DNA from: Arabidopsis thaliana
Lineage: Eukaryota > Streptophyta > Magnoliopsida > Brassicales > Brassicaceae
DNA: 64,000 nucleotides
NCBI RefSeq assembly: GCF_000001735.4
Contig: NC_003070.9
Coordinates: 17,283,971 to 17,347,970, forward strand
Reading direction: 5' to 3'
The first letter of the stretch is position 1. Each line of letters starts with the position of its first letter. Position numbers and translations under genes: made by a program. Positions 37,414-50,133 of the stretch are shown here, in pieces. Below the pieces are notes generated by a model. The model was not told where the DNA came from. It was given only the letters and a program-made list of their open reading frames with translations, and did not search any database.

Positions 37414-39377
37414 TTAGAAGTACTGAGTAGACGGAACCTTGGCGACGGGTTTACCACCTGGTAAGACATTGTCGGGAAGAATCAACTCCGGTGGAGTTTC
37501 ACGGGTAATCCCAAGCATTGAATCGTAATCCTCGTCCTTGCGTGCATACTTCTTCCTAAGCGCTCTCTCAACCTCGATCTGCTCAAATGACTTTGAATTC
37601 TCTGAGGCGTGAATCTGTGCGAGATTGATGTAATTCTTTGCTGACTGTGAGATGTATACTATCTCTTCATCTGTTAACTTTCTCATGAACTTTGCTGGAT
37701 TTCCTCCCCACACCTGCCACATGAAACTGATAACTTATAGATATGTCCTTGTAAATATATTCTCAGGTTGACGGTTGAAGAAAGTAGTTCAAAAGCATAG
37801 CGATATAAGAAATCCGTCTAATTCCTCATAAAACATTGGAAACACAAGAACCCTCTGTTACTCCCAACTCACCCTTGTTTCATATACAAGTAGAATTGCA
37901 ACGGAAACAAAGGTGGTTCTCAGATTTAGACGATATATAAATACTATTTACTCTTCTTTTTGATCAAAATATAATACAATTTACAGGCATATCATTTCAT
38001 TAACTAATTCTGTATCAACTAAATTGTAAGCAAAGCAAAAGTGGATCTACTTGAAGAAGTTCAGCTGGTCAAGCCTTAGCTACAGGTCAGCGTAGGACTA
38101 AATGCAGCAGACTACAGCTGCTATTACTTGGTTAATTAGCAGTTCGTTATTAGGCTTGGTAGAGCTTCAGGGTCCGTGATAAGTAAACCTAGCTAGAGTT
38201 CTATTTTTGGTTCTTGATACTTTGGATTTTCTCGTTCAGTTTAGTGAGAAATAAAGCAGTTTCCAGTTCCAGTCTTATCACAAACTCCGTAAGCAGTAAA
38301 CCAGAAAAGATAAAGTGGAAAGAAAGAAACCTCTCCAGAAGGGATTCGCGTGTTCTGTTTCACAAGAGAACCAGCAGCAACCATGGCATGTTTCTCAACC
38401 ACCACACCATCAAGTAGTGTTGCTCCCATACCAACAAAAGCATCATCCTCAACAGTACACCCATGAATGACAGCACTGTGACCTGCTCCGTTTCATTTTA
38501 CAAACAAAACCTTTAACTAACAATCGTGTAACACAACATAAAAACAGATACTTCAAAACTGATAAATCGCTTTTTAAGGTTTACCTACTGTTACATTGTC
38601 CCCAATCAGAGTAGGTAGAACCTTGCCACTTATGTTGGTCTTTGCAACATGTACAAGCGTATTATCTTGGATATTCGTCCCAGATCCAACACTGATGTTA
38701 TTCACATCACCTGCACAAGTTAGAAACCCAGATTAACATACAATAAGTTTCACAGCTACTTCATGACACATTTTATCGACAGTACAATAAATCTATGTCC
38801 AATGATCAGGACAGTAACGTATAACAGCGATACAAGATTATTAGAAGGTAAAGAGAACTTCATTTCCTAAAACTAAACTATGACTACTTTGCACAATATA
38901 CTGCTGCAAAATTTGGTACTTCTATCGAACCAAAGGCCATTAAGACTTTCTAGAAGTAATAAAGCCTCACCTCGAAGAACACAGCCATACCAAATCGACG
39001 AGCCTTTTCCGATCTGAACATCACCAATAACAGAAGCACTCGGAGCCACAAACACATCTTTATCCACCAATGGTGATTTATCAAACACATTCATCAACGT
39101 CCGATGCCTCGACACTGAAAACAAACACAAATTTCTCGAATCAAATTTTTTCAATCTAAGCCACAAATTTCTCCAATCAAAGGTGAAGACACAAATTAGA
39201 GATAACGAATTGGATCTAGGGTTTCAATAGAGAGTATTAAGTGGAAGGATCTGGAAGCTTACGATGTTCCTCGATACGGTGACTTCCTTGAAGAAGAGAA
39301 CCAACGCGATCAAGAGCTTGACCAGTTCCACGAATCCAGTTACCCACAGTGTAAATTGCTCGTCCTAGGGTTCCCAT
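37414..39377 (-). CDS. GAMMACA2: Gamma carbonic anhydrase 2, mitochondrial complex I
   Basis: Five exons (39377-39263, 39114-38971, 38710-38585, 38482-38331, 37713-37414) give 278 aa, the known length. After a short amphipathic N terminus the left-handed beta-helix repeats begin (VDKDVFVAPSASVIGDV, GKGSSIWYGCVLRGDVN). The zinc-ligand histidines of the gamma-CA family are visible in NTLVHVAK and in VGHSAVIHG. A C-terminal helical region ends PSTQYF. The protein forms the matrix-facing gamma-CA domain of plant complex I with gamma-CA1/3 and CAL proteins and is needed for complex I assembly. The gene is convergent with PAF2. Confidence 0.97.
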
Positions 39378-40319
39378 TTTTTTGTGATTCTCCGATTACC
39401 CAAAGTGTGAAAATGAGAAGGCTTTGTTGTTTTTGGTGTCGCTCCACCAGATAGAGAGAGGTTTATGGAGGCGTATTGATGGGAGGATTTTTTTTTTTAA
39501 CTCGAGTGAGTTCGTTTATTTTGTTGACCTCTAAATTTTTAGAGTATGGAGTGGTAACTGGTAAGCTAAACCAAACCGAAATTTATTGGTTGGACTTACA
39601 GAGATTGTGAATACAAAATCCGGATAGATTCGTTTTGCAATGTAAGGAGATGGAACAAAGCTTTCAGGAGACAAACACAAAAATGAGTAAAATAATTAAT
39701 ATAATTTAGCAAAGAAAATAAAGAGATAAAAATAGAGATATTAGCTTATATTGTGCATTGGATATTGGAAGTATTGCATAAAGCAAAGAAATAGTTTTTA
39801 GTATAAGGATTGGAAAAAACATTGTTTGTATCTAAAATGGGGTCAAGAATGTAGAAGATGGAGTTTCTTGGGTGTTTTTCTTGGAGTTATACTAGAAAGA
39901 AGTCGGGCAAGTGATATTTACGCGTGGGCGATTTCTCTCTCAAATTTTTTTCTTCTTATAATCACAATCTCTTGTTCCGTCAATAAGTTTTTTCGTTGAC
40001 TCCAGCGACGAAGAAACCCATTGGGACATGGTGCTTCAACCGTGATCCGCTACATCTTCTCGGCAATTCAATCTATTCAAAATCAAGGGAGCAGTGGAGG
40101 GCAAATGCGGCATTAGGGGAGTGCAAGAGGAGCAATTGCACAGGATCCAAAAATTATTTGATCAAAATTAAAGGGTAAAATAAAAAAATTTATCAAATTT
40201 GAGGTCAAAAAGATAATTTTGACTAAATCTGAGGGCCATAATAAAATTTTAACTAAATGTAAGGGCCAAACTCAAAATATTTAGTATAAAAGGGCTAAAT
40301 TTGAAAATTTGTACAGTGA

Positions 40320-42253
40320 CAGAGAATATATTGAGTTGGCCCTGGTGGAGGGGAGAAGATTATGCGAGACACTGTCGGTAAGAGCTATATCGGTGGTGTG
40401 GCTTCACGGAGAGGAAGGATGAGACTTCACAGTGAAGAACAAGGGCTGACGGCGGTTAGGTCGGAAGTCTAAAGATTCTGGAGGTTTCATTGGGTCGCCG
40501 CTTGATGGGGGAGGTCGACTCCGCTTCGGTGAGGCTTTACCACCGTCGATGGTCTTGAGATCTACTCACTACTGCCGTCAACTCTCTCGACTGAGCTATG
40601 AGATTCATGACTATGGCAACCCGGATCGCCTCTTCCTCCTCAAAACTGCTCTACGGTGGCAGGAGGACAACGGATCCTGAATTACCATCTCCGTTCGACG
40701 AATCTCGTCTAGGCTCCCCAAAGGGTTTCTGTTCCGGTGAGATTCTGCAATTCTTGGACGGCGGCTCAGATCGTGTTTTACGATATGAGATTAGGATTTT
40801 CAACTTTCGGTTTAGATCGGTTTTGTAATAGATGGTTTAGTCTGGTTATATGTAAGTGGATTGAGTCTAAGGGAAAATGTATGAGCCTAAATCCGGAAAT
40901 AGTCCATTGGACCTTATTTATAACATTGAAAACCATTTTACAAAAAAAAAGATGGAGTCTCTTTTCTTAGGGTCTCCACCTCTCTTTATAGTCTTTTCCT
41001 TCCTCCTATGTATCTTTATTTGGCCATTAGGTACATATCTAGCTCATAAAATAACTCTCATAATTAATTCGTAAACTTGAATGGCAAGTTTACTCCTTAA
41101 ACCATGACCATTAATTCATAAATTTAATCACAAATTAATATCAAGATTTAACCACCTTTCTTATGCAAGATGTACATTCTTTGCTCTGTAAAGTGATGGA
41201 ACTTGGATGCGTAAGATGGATTTGTCGTGCGCGATCCGGTATCAACATAAGCTTGAGTTCTTTGAGTAAGGTTATTTGCTTGAAGACTAATATTCTTGTA
41301 ATGCTGTTGGATATGAATTTGGATTAAGTAGTTGCGAGGTGACCTGACAAATACGCCGTGAGAAGGACTTAGTTCAAGTGATTGCGAAGTAAACCCAACT
41401 TATGCATCATGAGATGAGCTCGGTTTGAGTGATTTGTGAGGTGGAATCGATATATGTGTCGCGAGCTGAAGAGAACATCGAATATGCTCTTTCCGAGTTG
41501 GAGCCTTAATCCTGAAATTTGTAACGAAAGTTGGTTACTAGAGGGGATATTTTGAGCCTTAGGTGGTTTGATGCCACCGACTAATAAAATATTTGCATGA
41601 TACTTAGAGTATGCTATGAGTTTTTTTGTTTTCATTGTGAGGATAAGATCTCGAAAAATTGTGTCTACAAATGTGAGTATAATCTACCCTTATACTCTGT
41701 GAATTCAACTTTTTGGGGTAAGGTTTGTTTTTTTGGAATGTCTATAGCTGCTTAGGAATCATAACTCCTTTTAGTGTTTACTGCTTTTGGCTGAACAATC
41801 TATCTTGGATTGTTTCGAGTTACTGTCCTTTTTAGTTTTAAGTGTTGCAGTTTGATGGGTATAAACTTGAAGGGTTTATAGGACGGTTTCAATCTTCTAC
41901 TACTACTTATGGTTGGTTGATACGTTGGTAAGTAAGAAGCTCTCTTGACATAAGCATAAGATGGAAGCTATAAGTTCAGATGCGAAACTTAGTTTTCGTT
42001 TCCTGTTCTTATTGAGAAGTCAAGATGTTTGTCTTTCAACACTGCTGCCAGGGCTTCTACCTTCTCCTTTGGTAGTTGATCTTCTAGCATCCTGATCCTT
42101 CTGTTTTGTACATGAACCTTGATTCAGTCTTTTAAAAGTTCATGTTCAATCTTTTTATATAGACGTCTTTGTAATGTGTAATATCATCTCTGTATCATGG
42201 ATGTTTGTACAATATTTCATATAAATAACAACACCTTTTGGCAAAAAAAAAAA
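40320..42253 (+). mobile_element. Poly(A)-tailed, non-coding retroposon-like segment
   Basis: A GC-richer stretch begins near 40330 (GCCGCTTGATGGGGGAGG, CCACCGTCGATGG...), unlike surrounding DNA, and the segment ends in an A-run at 42243-42253 after TTTTGGCAAAA, as in LINE-mobilised copies. No ORF exceeds 90 codons and there is no RT motif. The left boundary is uncertain; 40190-40310 contains short repeats of CTAAAT(C/G)TGAGGGCC type. It could be a decayed LINE 5'/3' end or a Sadhu-like retroposon. Confidence 0.4.
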
Positions 42254-43197
42254 CAACATCAAATTCTTGTATTTACTTAGTTACATATAATTCAATTTAA
42301 CATACACAATAAAATAACCTGATACGTAATATTTCTTATTATTAATTTCTTTGTAAATTTACTAAAAATTTAAAATACACCTTCAAATATCATATTTCGT
42401 GCCAATTAATAAAATTTTAAAAAAATCCAGTTGTAATTAACTCTCAAAAAAGCAAAAATTATCAGCTAATAAATAGTTTTACAAAAAAAAAATCCTATTT
42501 TGAGTAATTTACTAATTTCAATTGAAAAACATGAGCCGCGCTTAGTCTTTTTCCGTTTTACTAATTAAAAGAAAAAAACCCATCTGTCTTCTCTTTTTCT
42601 TCTTCCTCCTCGAAATCATTGCGGTTACTGTCGTCTTCCTCCTTCCTCTCCTCTTCGGAATCGAAGCTCACGACGGCGACAGTAACGGCATCGGAGAGGT
42701 GTTGGTGTTGGTGGTTCATTTAACTTAACATTTTCGAGAAGAGAAGGCTTTTAATTTCAAATTCCTCGCTGAATTTTTCTTCTTCTTCTTCGTCTTCATC
42801 GGAAGAAGAAGAATCCAAAAACTTATCTCATCTGCAGAAATATAATTGTGCTTCCCCATGGATTTGTCGCTTTTGTTGGTAACAATAATTCTCTCTTCCT
42901 CTCTTTCTCGTTTCTCGATGTTTTGTTTATTTAAAACTTTCTCGAACTCTTCACGATATTGCCGGAGAAGCCGGATCCATGCTCTTTTCATGATTTTGCT
43001 TTCTCCAATGAATAAAGTTTCTCTTTGGTGAATACTGAGACATTTCTGTTGATTTACTTTGTTCATCATCAGCCAAAACGGAGCTGGGAAATTTCTGGGG
43101 GAGCAGATAAAATCAGGTACAAATTAGGGTTTTTGATTTGGTCTCTCAAACTCTCAATTACAGAAATTATAATAGTTTTGTTTGTAGCAGAGTAGCA

Positions 43198-44594
43198 ATG
43201 TCATTGAAGAACATAGTGAAGAACAAATACAAAGCTATTGGTAGAAGAGGGAGGTCACACATTGCACCAGAAGGATCATCTGTGTCTTCTTCTTTATCAA
43301 CTAATGAAGGTTTAAACCAGAGTATTTGGGTTGATTTGCCTCCAGAGTTACTTCTTGATATAATCCAAAGGATTGAGTCTGAACAGAGTTTATGGCCGGG
43401 GAGGAGAGATGTTGTTGCTTGTGCTTCGGTTTGTAAGTCATGGAGGGAGATGACTAAAGAAGTTGTTAAAGTTCCTGAGCTCTCTGGTTTGATCACGTTT
43501 CCGATTTCTTTAAGACAGGTTTGTTACTCTTGACCAGTTTGTCTTATAATCGATTATCATTGTGTCTAAAACATTGGTTTTGTTTGGCTTAGCCTGGACC
43601 TAGAGATGCTCCAATTCAATGCTTTATTAAACGTGAAAGAGCTACGGGGATATACCGTCTCTATCTTGGTTTAAGCCCTGGTTAGTTTTACTAGTTCACC
43701 TTAAGAACCTCTTATGAATTGAGTTTGGACTGTTTTATATATCACATTCGTCTTCTTATAGCTCTTTCCGGTGACAAGAGTAAGTTGTTGTTATCTGCAA
43801 AGAGAGTCAGGAGAGCGACGGGTGCGGAGTTTGTTGTATCGTTATCGGGGAATGACTTCTCGAGAAGTAGTAGTAATTACATAGGAAAACTGAGGTAAAG
43901 TCTTCTTCTTTTTGTTCTATATGATCACCATGCCCATCTATTATAAGTCTTGTTGTGTGTGGTGGACAGATCAAATTTCCTGGGAACGAAGTTCACAGTC
44001 TACGAAAACCAACCTCCTCCGTTTAACCGAAAGCTCCCACCATCGATGCAAGTGTCTCCATGGGTATCGTCGTCATCTAGTAGTTACAACATAGCTTCAA
44101 TCTTGTATGAGCTGAATGTTCTGAGAACCAGAGGTCCAAGAAGAATGCAATGTATAATGCACAGTATCCCGATTTCAGCGATTCAAGAAGGCGGCAAAAT
44201 CCAGTCGCCAACGGAGTTCACAAACCAAGGAAAGAAGAAGAAGAAGCCGCTGATGGATTTCTGCTCAGGGAACCTGGGAGGAGAATCCGTTATAAAAGAA
44301 CCATTAATTCTGAAAAACAAGTCGCCGAGATGGCACGAACAGCTTCAGTGCTGGTGTCTAAACTTCAAAGGTCGAGTCACAGTCGCCTCGGTGAAAAACT
44401 TCCAGCTAGTGGCAGCTGCTGCAGAAGCAGGGAAGAACATGAACATACCAGAAGAGGAACAAGATAGAGTGATATTACAGTTTGGGAAGATAGGCAAAGA
44501 CATTTTCACAATGGATTATCGTTACCCGATCTCTGCATTCCAAGCTTTTGCTATTTGTTTAAGCAGCTTCGACACGAAGCCAGTCTGCGAATGA
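43198..44594 (+). CDS. TLP6: Tubby-like F-box protein 6
   Basis: Four exons (43198-43518, 43593-43680, 43762-43894, 43970-44594) give 388 aa. An F-box lies at about residues 45-100 ([18 protein letters not shown] ... VCKSWREM), as in plant TLPs, followed by the tubby domain (from about residue 110: [20 protein letters not shown]). The C-terminal tubby signature is present ([33 protein letters not shown]). F-box TLPs join SCF complexes through ASK adaptors and bind plasma-membrane phosphoinositides. ATG 43198 is used; an upstream in-frame ATG at 43138 would add 20 residues not typical of the family. Confidence 0.95.
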
Positions 44595-44885
44595 AGCAAA
44601 ACATATCATATCAAATTATATTCTTCTATTTGCAGTTTGTGTGGTTTAATGTACATACTTTTCCCTCTTGGAGCAATCAAACAATCAGATCTTTTTTTTC
44701 ATTCTAAAAACTTTAATTTCTTCTTAATTTTTTAATTAAAAGTAATTAACGTTTGGTTAAGGTAAGGTATGTTTTAGTCTTTCATTGGAAGCAAAGAGTC
44801 ATCACCTTTCCTTTATTACAAAACCCAATCTCTGTTTCATTTATTTTTGCAAAAAGTACAATTTTGAACCTAATAAGATTATATA

Positions 44886-46373
44886 ATGAAAGCTTTTGTG
44901 AGAGGACTATTAGCAAGAGCTAATGAGGTCCCAAAGATTCATCAGAGGAAGGTATCGGCCGGTTTTGGTTGCTTAACTTCGCCTCCGCCGCCGGAGAAAG
45001 GGTTGGAGAATCTGACGGTGGCGGATGTGCTCTCCACGAAGGATACTGACATTGATACGTGGATCTCGTGCCGTACGAATGACACTGTTTCTGACGCTGT
45101 TAAAAATGTTCGTTCAAACTTCTTTCTTTTTCTCCGTTTTTATTGTTTGCTCATCACGTTACACACGCATCAATTAGTACCCATGAAAACGAGATTTTTA
45201 AAACAATGTATCAATTTTATGGCATTAGTTAGCTTAATATGTTTTTGGGGTACAATTCTTTACCTTTGGACATTTAAGCTGCCATAAGTCTATAAATCTC
45301 GAACTAAAAACTCATACAAGAACTATTTTATTTACTTATTAATGTTAGGTTCGTTGCCTACTCCACGTTGTTCTATGTCCCAGCTAATAAAATAAGACGT
45401 GATTAATTTCCACATTCGGTGCAATATAATACCTATATGTAGTTTATGTCAATGTGTCATGTATACACGTATGTATATGTCAAATTGTAAATCAGACCAA
45501 TGTTTTCGAGATATATTTCTATTTTATGTATAATAAGTAAAGCACACATATTTGTATATTATGTCAATTTGTCATGCATATATAAGATATATGCGTAGAC
45601 CACTAATCTCGTTGGTCGTGTTAAAAACAAAAAACAGATGGCAAAGCATAATATTGGATCGTTGGTCGTGTTAGAACCTGGAGACCAACAATATATAGCA
45701 GGAATTGTCACAGAGAGAGGTATATATAAGCTTTCTTTAATAATGTTCTTTCTACGGAAAAATACCAAAAAAAAGGAGTTATGAATATGATCACCCAATA
45801 CCTTGAATGTTGTAGTTAACAGTTAAAACACACAATTTATTAAGAAGGGTTCTTCATTTTGTGACTAATTATCATCACAAAATGAAACAGACTATATGAA
45901 AAAGATCATTGGGGCAGGAAGATCATCAAAGCTTACAAAAGTTGGAGAAGTTATGACAGACGAGGTCAGAATAAACAAAAGATAAAACTCTCAAGTTAAT
46001 TTTTCATTTTGTAAATTTTCGTAATTTTAAGTAAAAGAATTGGAAATGATTTTGGCCAGAGCAAGTTGGTTACTGTTTCATCTGGGACAAACATAATCAA
46101 AGCAATGCAGCTTATGTCAGGTAATTTACTATATATACTTACATATATATATATATATATATCTAATCCAAATTGTAAATTATGTTTTGAAATTGACAAA
46201 AGAAAATTGTGTTTTTTTTAAATGATGTAGAGAATCACATAAGGCATGTACCGGTGATTGACGGAAAGATAGTGGGACTGATCTCTATGGTTGATGTGGT
46301 TAAAGCCATTGTGGACCATCAAAATGGAGAGCTCAAACGTTTGAATGAATTCATCAAAGGAGACTATTACTAG
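44886..46373 (+). CDS. Two-CBS-domain protein (CBSX3-like), probably mitochondrial
   Basis: Five exons (44886-45107, 45638-45719, 45891-45964, 46060-46120, 46231-46373) give 193 aa. The Arg/Lys-rich N terminus without acidic residues up to about residue 13 (MKAFVRGLLARANE) fits a mitochondrial presequence. CBS 1 spans roughly residues 55-115 (VADVLS ... GIVTERDYMKKI) and CBS 2 about 128-185 (VGEVMTD, VPVIDGKIVGLISMVDVVKAIV). CBS pairs bind adenosyl ligands; the related CBSX3 regulates mitochondrial thioredoxin-o. The intron 1 donor is the weak AAT|GTTCG. Intron 1 ends with a copy of a 15-base exon 2 sequence. Probably AT1G47271 (from memory). Confidence 0.9.
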
Positions 46374-46790
46374 TTTAGAACCCTAGAAGAAGCAAAGCTT
46401 CAATAATACATACTATCAATAACTATGTAAATACAGTTAATAAAGGACTAATTATTTTAACAGATTCCCTAGTCTAAGTGATTATGAGCATAAGCCGATT
46501 ACGACTATAAGAAGTTAGCACTTAGCATAAAAACATTTAGCGCTTAAAAACATTTTTAGAGTCAGAACATATTTATGAAACTTTAATTTAGAATATCAAA
46601 TAGTATTGTCGATTCGATAGTCTACTAAAAACCATAATTATCTTACTAATCACCTTTTAGGGACTAAAAAAAGTTCTAATGATCTTGTAGATAATTCATC
46701 CTGTCACCTTTTAAGTGTGATGATTGATGAATGATTCTAACCAAAACCAAAGAATACTAGAAAAGTATTTTCAATGATCGGATTCTTTAC

Positions 46791-46829
46791 TGGGCTCAAA
46801 GCCCAATGGGCTTTAATAATAATAGGGTT
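46791..46829 (+). promoter_or_regulatory. Site II cluster and telo-box-like motif upstream of the CHCH protein gene
   Basis: TGGGCTCAAAGCCCAATGGG holds three TGGGCY-type motifs within 25 bases, followed by AGGGTTTAA. This arrangement is typical of nuclear genes for ribosomal and mitochondrial proteins. It is followed by a CT-rich leader containing a probable 5'-UTR intron (donor TTT|GTAAGT at about 46947). Confidence 0.7.
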
Positions 46830-47412
46830 TAATATTATTATTTTTTTTGTTGGGTCTAAGGGTTTTGTAATTTCGAAGCTTCTCTCTCTCGTTTCTCAAT
46901 CTGCGATTCACCATTTCTCTCGTCTCGTCGTCTCTCAGAAATCTTTGTAAGTGCTTCGTTCCCCATTTCTCTCTGATTAGATTTTGTGTTTGTTCGTTTT
47001 GCTTCGATTCTGCGATTTTTGATTTGCCCAATTAGATTCGATTTCGTTCTATGTTCGGATCTGAGACCATTTGTATGTTTAATTCTTCTTTGATTTTGGC
47101 TTTGATGTTGATTCCGATCTTGGGTCTTTAAGTGTGTTCATCATTTGTTTTATCTTCTCATATGGTTTCTACAAACTTCTCAACGTCATAGAAATGTATA
47201 ATTGTTAGTGTTTCGTGGGTTAATCTCAATGTTCTTACTTTCTCTTGTTGTTTAAAGGCCTAGGATTGAATCTGTCGACGAAAATGTGATATATGAGTGT
47301 ATTCAGGGTAAGGGTAGCTTTGTGGGAAACTTGATATGATGCTGCAGATTTGATTTACTACTGTTTTTTTTTTTTATGGTTTCTGGTTCTTTAGTTAGTT
47401 GAGAGAGCTATA

Positions 47413-47756
47413 ATGGGGAGAAAGGCTGGAAATTTGTACATAAACCCGAAAAAGCTCGGGAATTTGGCGAAACCGTGTATGAAGGAAATGGTATCGTTCT
47501 TGAACTGTATGGCTCTTAACAATATCAAAGATGATAAATGTGAGAAACAGAAGCAACTCCTGAGTGTTTGTATGCAAGGCCAGGTTAATATCTTTGCATT
47601 TTGCTACTGCGTTTTATACTTTTATTCGTCACTGCCTTTTGCGAAAACGATGAACTTTGTTTTGTTTTCTTGCTTGCTTTGCAGTCGGATCATAAGAACA
47701 AGTCTTGGGGTAACATTAACTACCATTTGCAGAGGCTAACCCGTGGAAGAAAGTAA
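47413..47756 (+). CDS. Twin CX9C (CHCH) protein, mitochondrial small-subunit mS37/MRP10-like
   Basis: Two exons (47413-47583, 47685-47756) give 80 aa. Residues 23-33 (CMKEMVSFLNC) and 44-54 (CEKQKQLLSVC) each have exactly nine residues between cysteines, the twin CX9C helical hairpin oxidised by the Mia40 pathway. A basic N terminus with INPKKLG and a conserved WGNINYHLQRL C-terminal motif match the mS37/MRP10 (CHCHD1) ribosomal protein family. The site II-rich promoter supports a mitochondrial housekeeping role. Probably AT1G47278 (from memory). Confidence 0.88.
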
Positions 47757-48471
47757 TCGAAAGCAATGGGATCTTGTTATCCATAGACCGATAGATGAAT
47801 CCGTTGTTCGATCTTGTCATTTGTCTCTGTGTTCTTTGAGGTATGTAGAAGAAGAACTTTGGACACATTGTTCATCGAGAGAAAGGATTATTGGTCTCTT
47901 TGTTTTGCAATAAACATGTCTTCTGAGTCAAGGGTCAGGCAGAAGATCCATTAGTATTAATGATGATGTGCTTAGTCTAGTTTAAATTAGAAATGATATG
48001 TACCAAATTGCAATTAAAACATTGATTATTAGAAAACTTGAAGCTACAATAAGATTTAAGTTGTAATTTTTTTTTTTTTTCTCAACTTAAATTAGGGTTA
48101 GTAGTGTCTTTAAATTACATGTTAGCATTACTGGAAAAAAGTCTTAATACAAATAAGAGTTTCAATAAGGTACAAGTGAATGCAACAGAACTGTTTACAT
48201 ATTTTTTTCTTCATAAACATTTATGCATATTCTTGAGATAAATGTTTACTAAAAAAACTTTCGATGATTTTCAATCTGATCCGGGTGTTTTCTCCAAGCT
48301 GCCAAGATGCCTTTAAAACAAAGCATTAAAAGTGGTTAGTGATTGTCAAATGAATACGATAAATGGTAACTATGGGTATATTTTTCGAGATTTCGAAAAG
48401 TTTAAGAATTATGAGTTTTTGAGTTCAAAATTAGTTGATGATGAATAAATTAGTCCATGCCATGTATTGTA

Positions 48472-49080
48472 CTAGATTTTGACCCGCGGTATACCGCGGG
48501 GCTAGGTTTTTAATAAAATTTGTTATATAAAATGTATATGTAGATATTTGTTTTATTAATATTGTTTGTTTTGTTTAGTGTTTAAGATAATGTATATATA
48601 GATTTTAATTGTTATATCTAGGATTTCATCCGTAATATATCGTTTCGTATTATTATCGATCAAAATCCGTCGTACCATCTAATCCTGCACAATGAAATTA
48701 AACATATCTAATGGATTTCACTTGTGGTATACCGTCTCGTAATACTATCGACCAAACCCGTCCTACCACTAACCCCGTTCAGTAAAATTAGACATTATTT
48801 TGTTATTTTTGTTTTAATAATACTTTAATTTAAAAAATATTTAATTCAAATCAATTTAAAAGTTTTCTTTCAAATAGTTATTTAATTGTTATAAAGTTTC
48901 TATATTATAATATTATAAACACGTCCTACCATCTAGTCCTACTCTCTAATCATGTTCGGTGAAATGATTTTTTTTAATAATATTTTTATTAAAAGATTTA
49001 TAATTTAAATCAATTTAAAGTTTTCTTTCAAATAATTATTTAATTTTTAAATATTTTAACCATTTTGGCAAAAATAATTA
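48472..49080 (-). mobile_element. Helitron 3' end and degenerate body
   Basis: Read on the minus strand the sequence ends with the perfect 18-bp palindrome CCCGCGGTATACCGCGGG (48483-48500), then 7 bases, then CTAG (48475-48472) followed by T. A hairpin close to a terminal CTRR and insertion before T are the Helitron signature. The body to about 49080 has repeated CCGTCCTACCA / CGTTCGG(T)GAAAT words. The 5' end was not located. An inverted partial copy is at 57540-57715. Confidence 0.6.
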
Positions 49081-49089
49081 GGCCATGGA

Positions 49090-50130
49090 ATAAGAGCATA
49101 TATATTCTTTTGAATAAGATTTGCTTTGATTTGGTAGTTAATTTTCGCATTGAATAAGCTAGTGACAGCCATTGTAAATAAGTTTCAACTCCAGGATTTA
49201 TTTCACAAAAATGGCAGCAAAAATGTATATATAGATTATGGAACCATGATGAATTGAGAATAGTCCATCAGATCAACCAAGCTTGAACATCATTTTATAA
49301 AACATGAAAATTTATATTCATAATCCGTTAATAATGAATGAAAGGATCATTGTTGATTTTGCCATTTTTCATCCAAATCTTTTGAAATTGCTATTCTTAC
49401 TAAAATCTTCTTGATATGCCATTTTAACACTTAAAAACGTATGTATTTAAGATTTGTTTTTGTAAAAATATGTACAATGCAATCGATTAAATCCGAACAT
49501 AACGAATAAAATACATGTTAAATCACATTTCTATATCTTGAAAAAGAGCAAAATCCACAAACTATTCAAAAAAGGCAAAATCTATAAATACCATAAAAAA
49601 AATAGCAAATCCATAATTGATTCTTCCGAATATTGATAACAATTTTTTTTTTTTTTTTTGGGTTGAAAAAGTGATTATGGTGAAAAACTATTTTTAAAAC
49701 TCTTAAGTGGTGAGAAAATAGATTTGAAAGAAACAAAATGTCAAAAACCAAAAATTCACTTAAAACCTATTAACCCTGATTGAAAGAAATTGTAATAATC
49801 ACCAGATAGCCGACATTGTTTTTCAATAAACGAACTATAGTTAACATTTTGGAACCCTAGTTTAAAAACTAATAAATTCCTTTACAAGTCAATAATCATA
49901 CAGAATTCTAAAAATTCCAAATTATGTTGCTGAAATAAAATATAAATTCACATACGAGAGTCAAAACATAAATAGAATCTAAAAGACTAAAACTAAGTCA
50001 GGTGGATTGAAATCTAACAACAAATTTGAAAAATAAAGATTGTTTTTGTTCTTGGGTGCAAGTAGAAGTTATTTAATTATTGTTTTTCCACAAAAAATTT
50101 TGATGTTAGAGAATAAACAAACAAGAATAA
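49090..50130. other. Intergenic, no gene seen
   Basis: AT-rich, with a T-run near 49645 and no coding exon or structured element recognised. Confidence 0.5.
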
Positions 50131-50133
50131 AAA

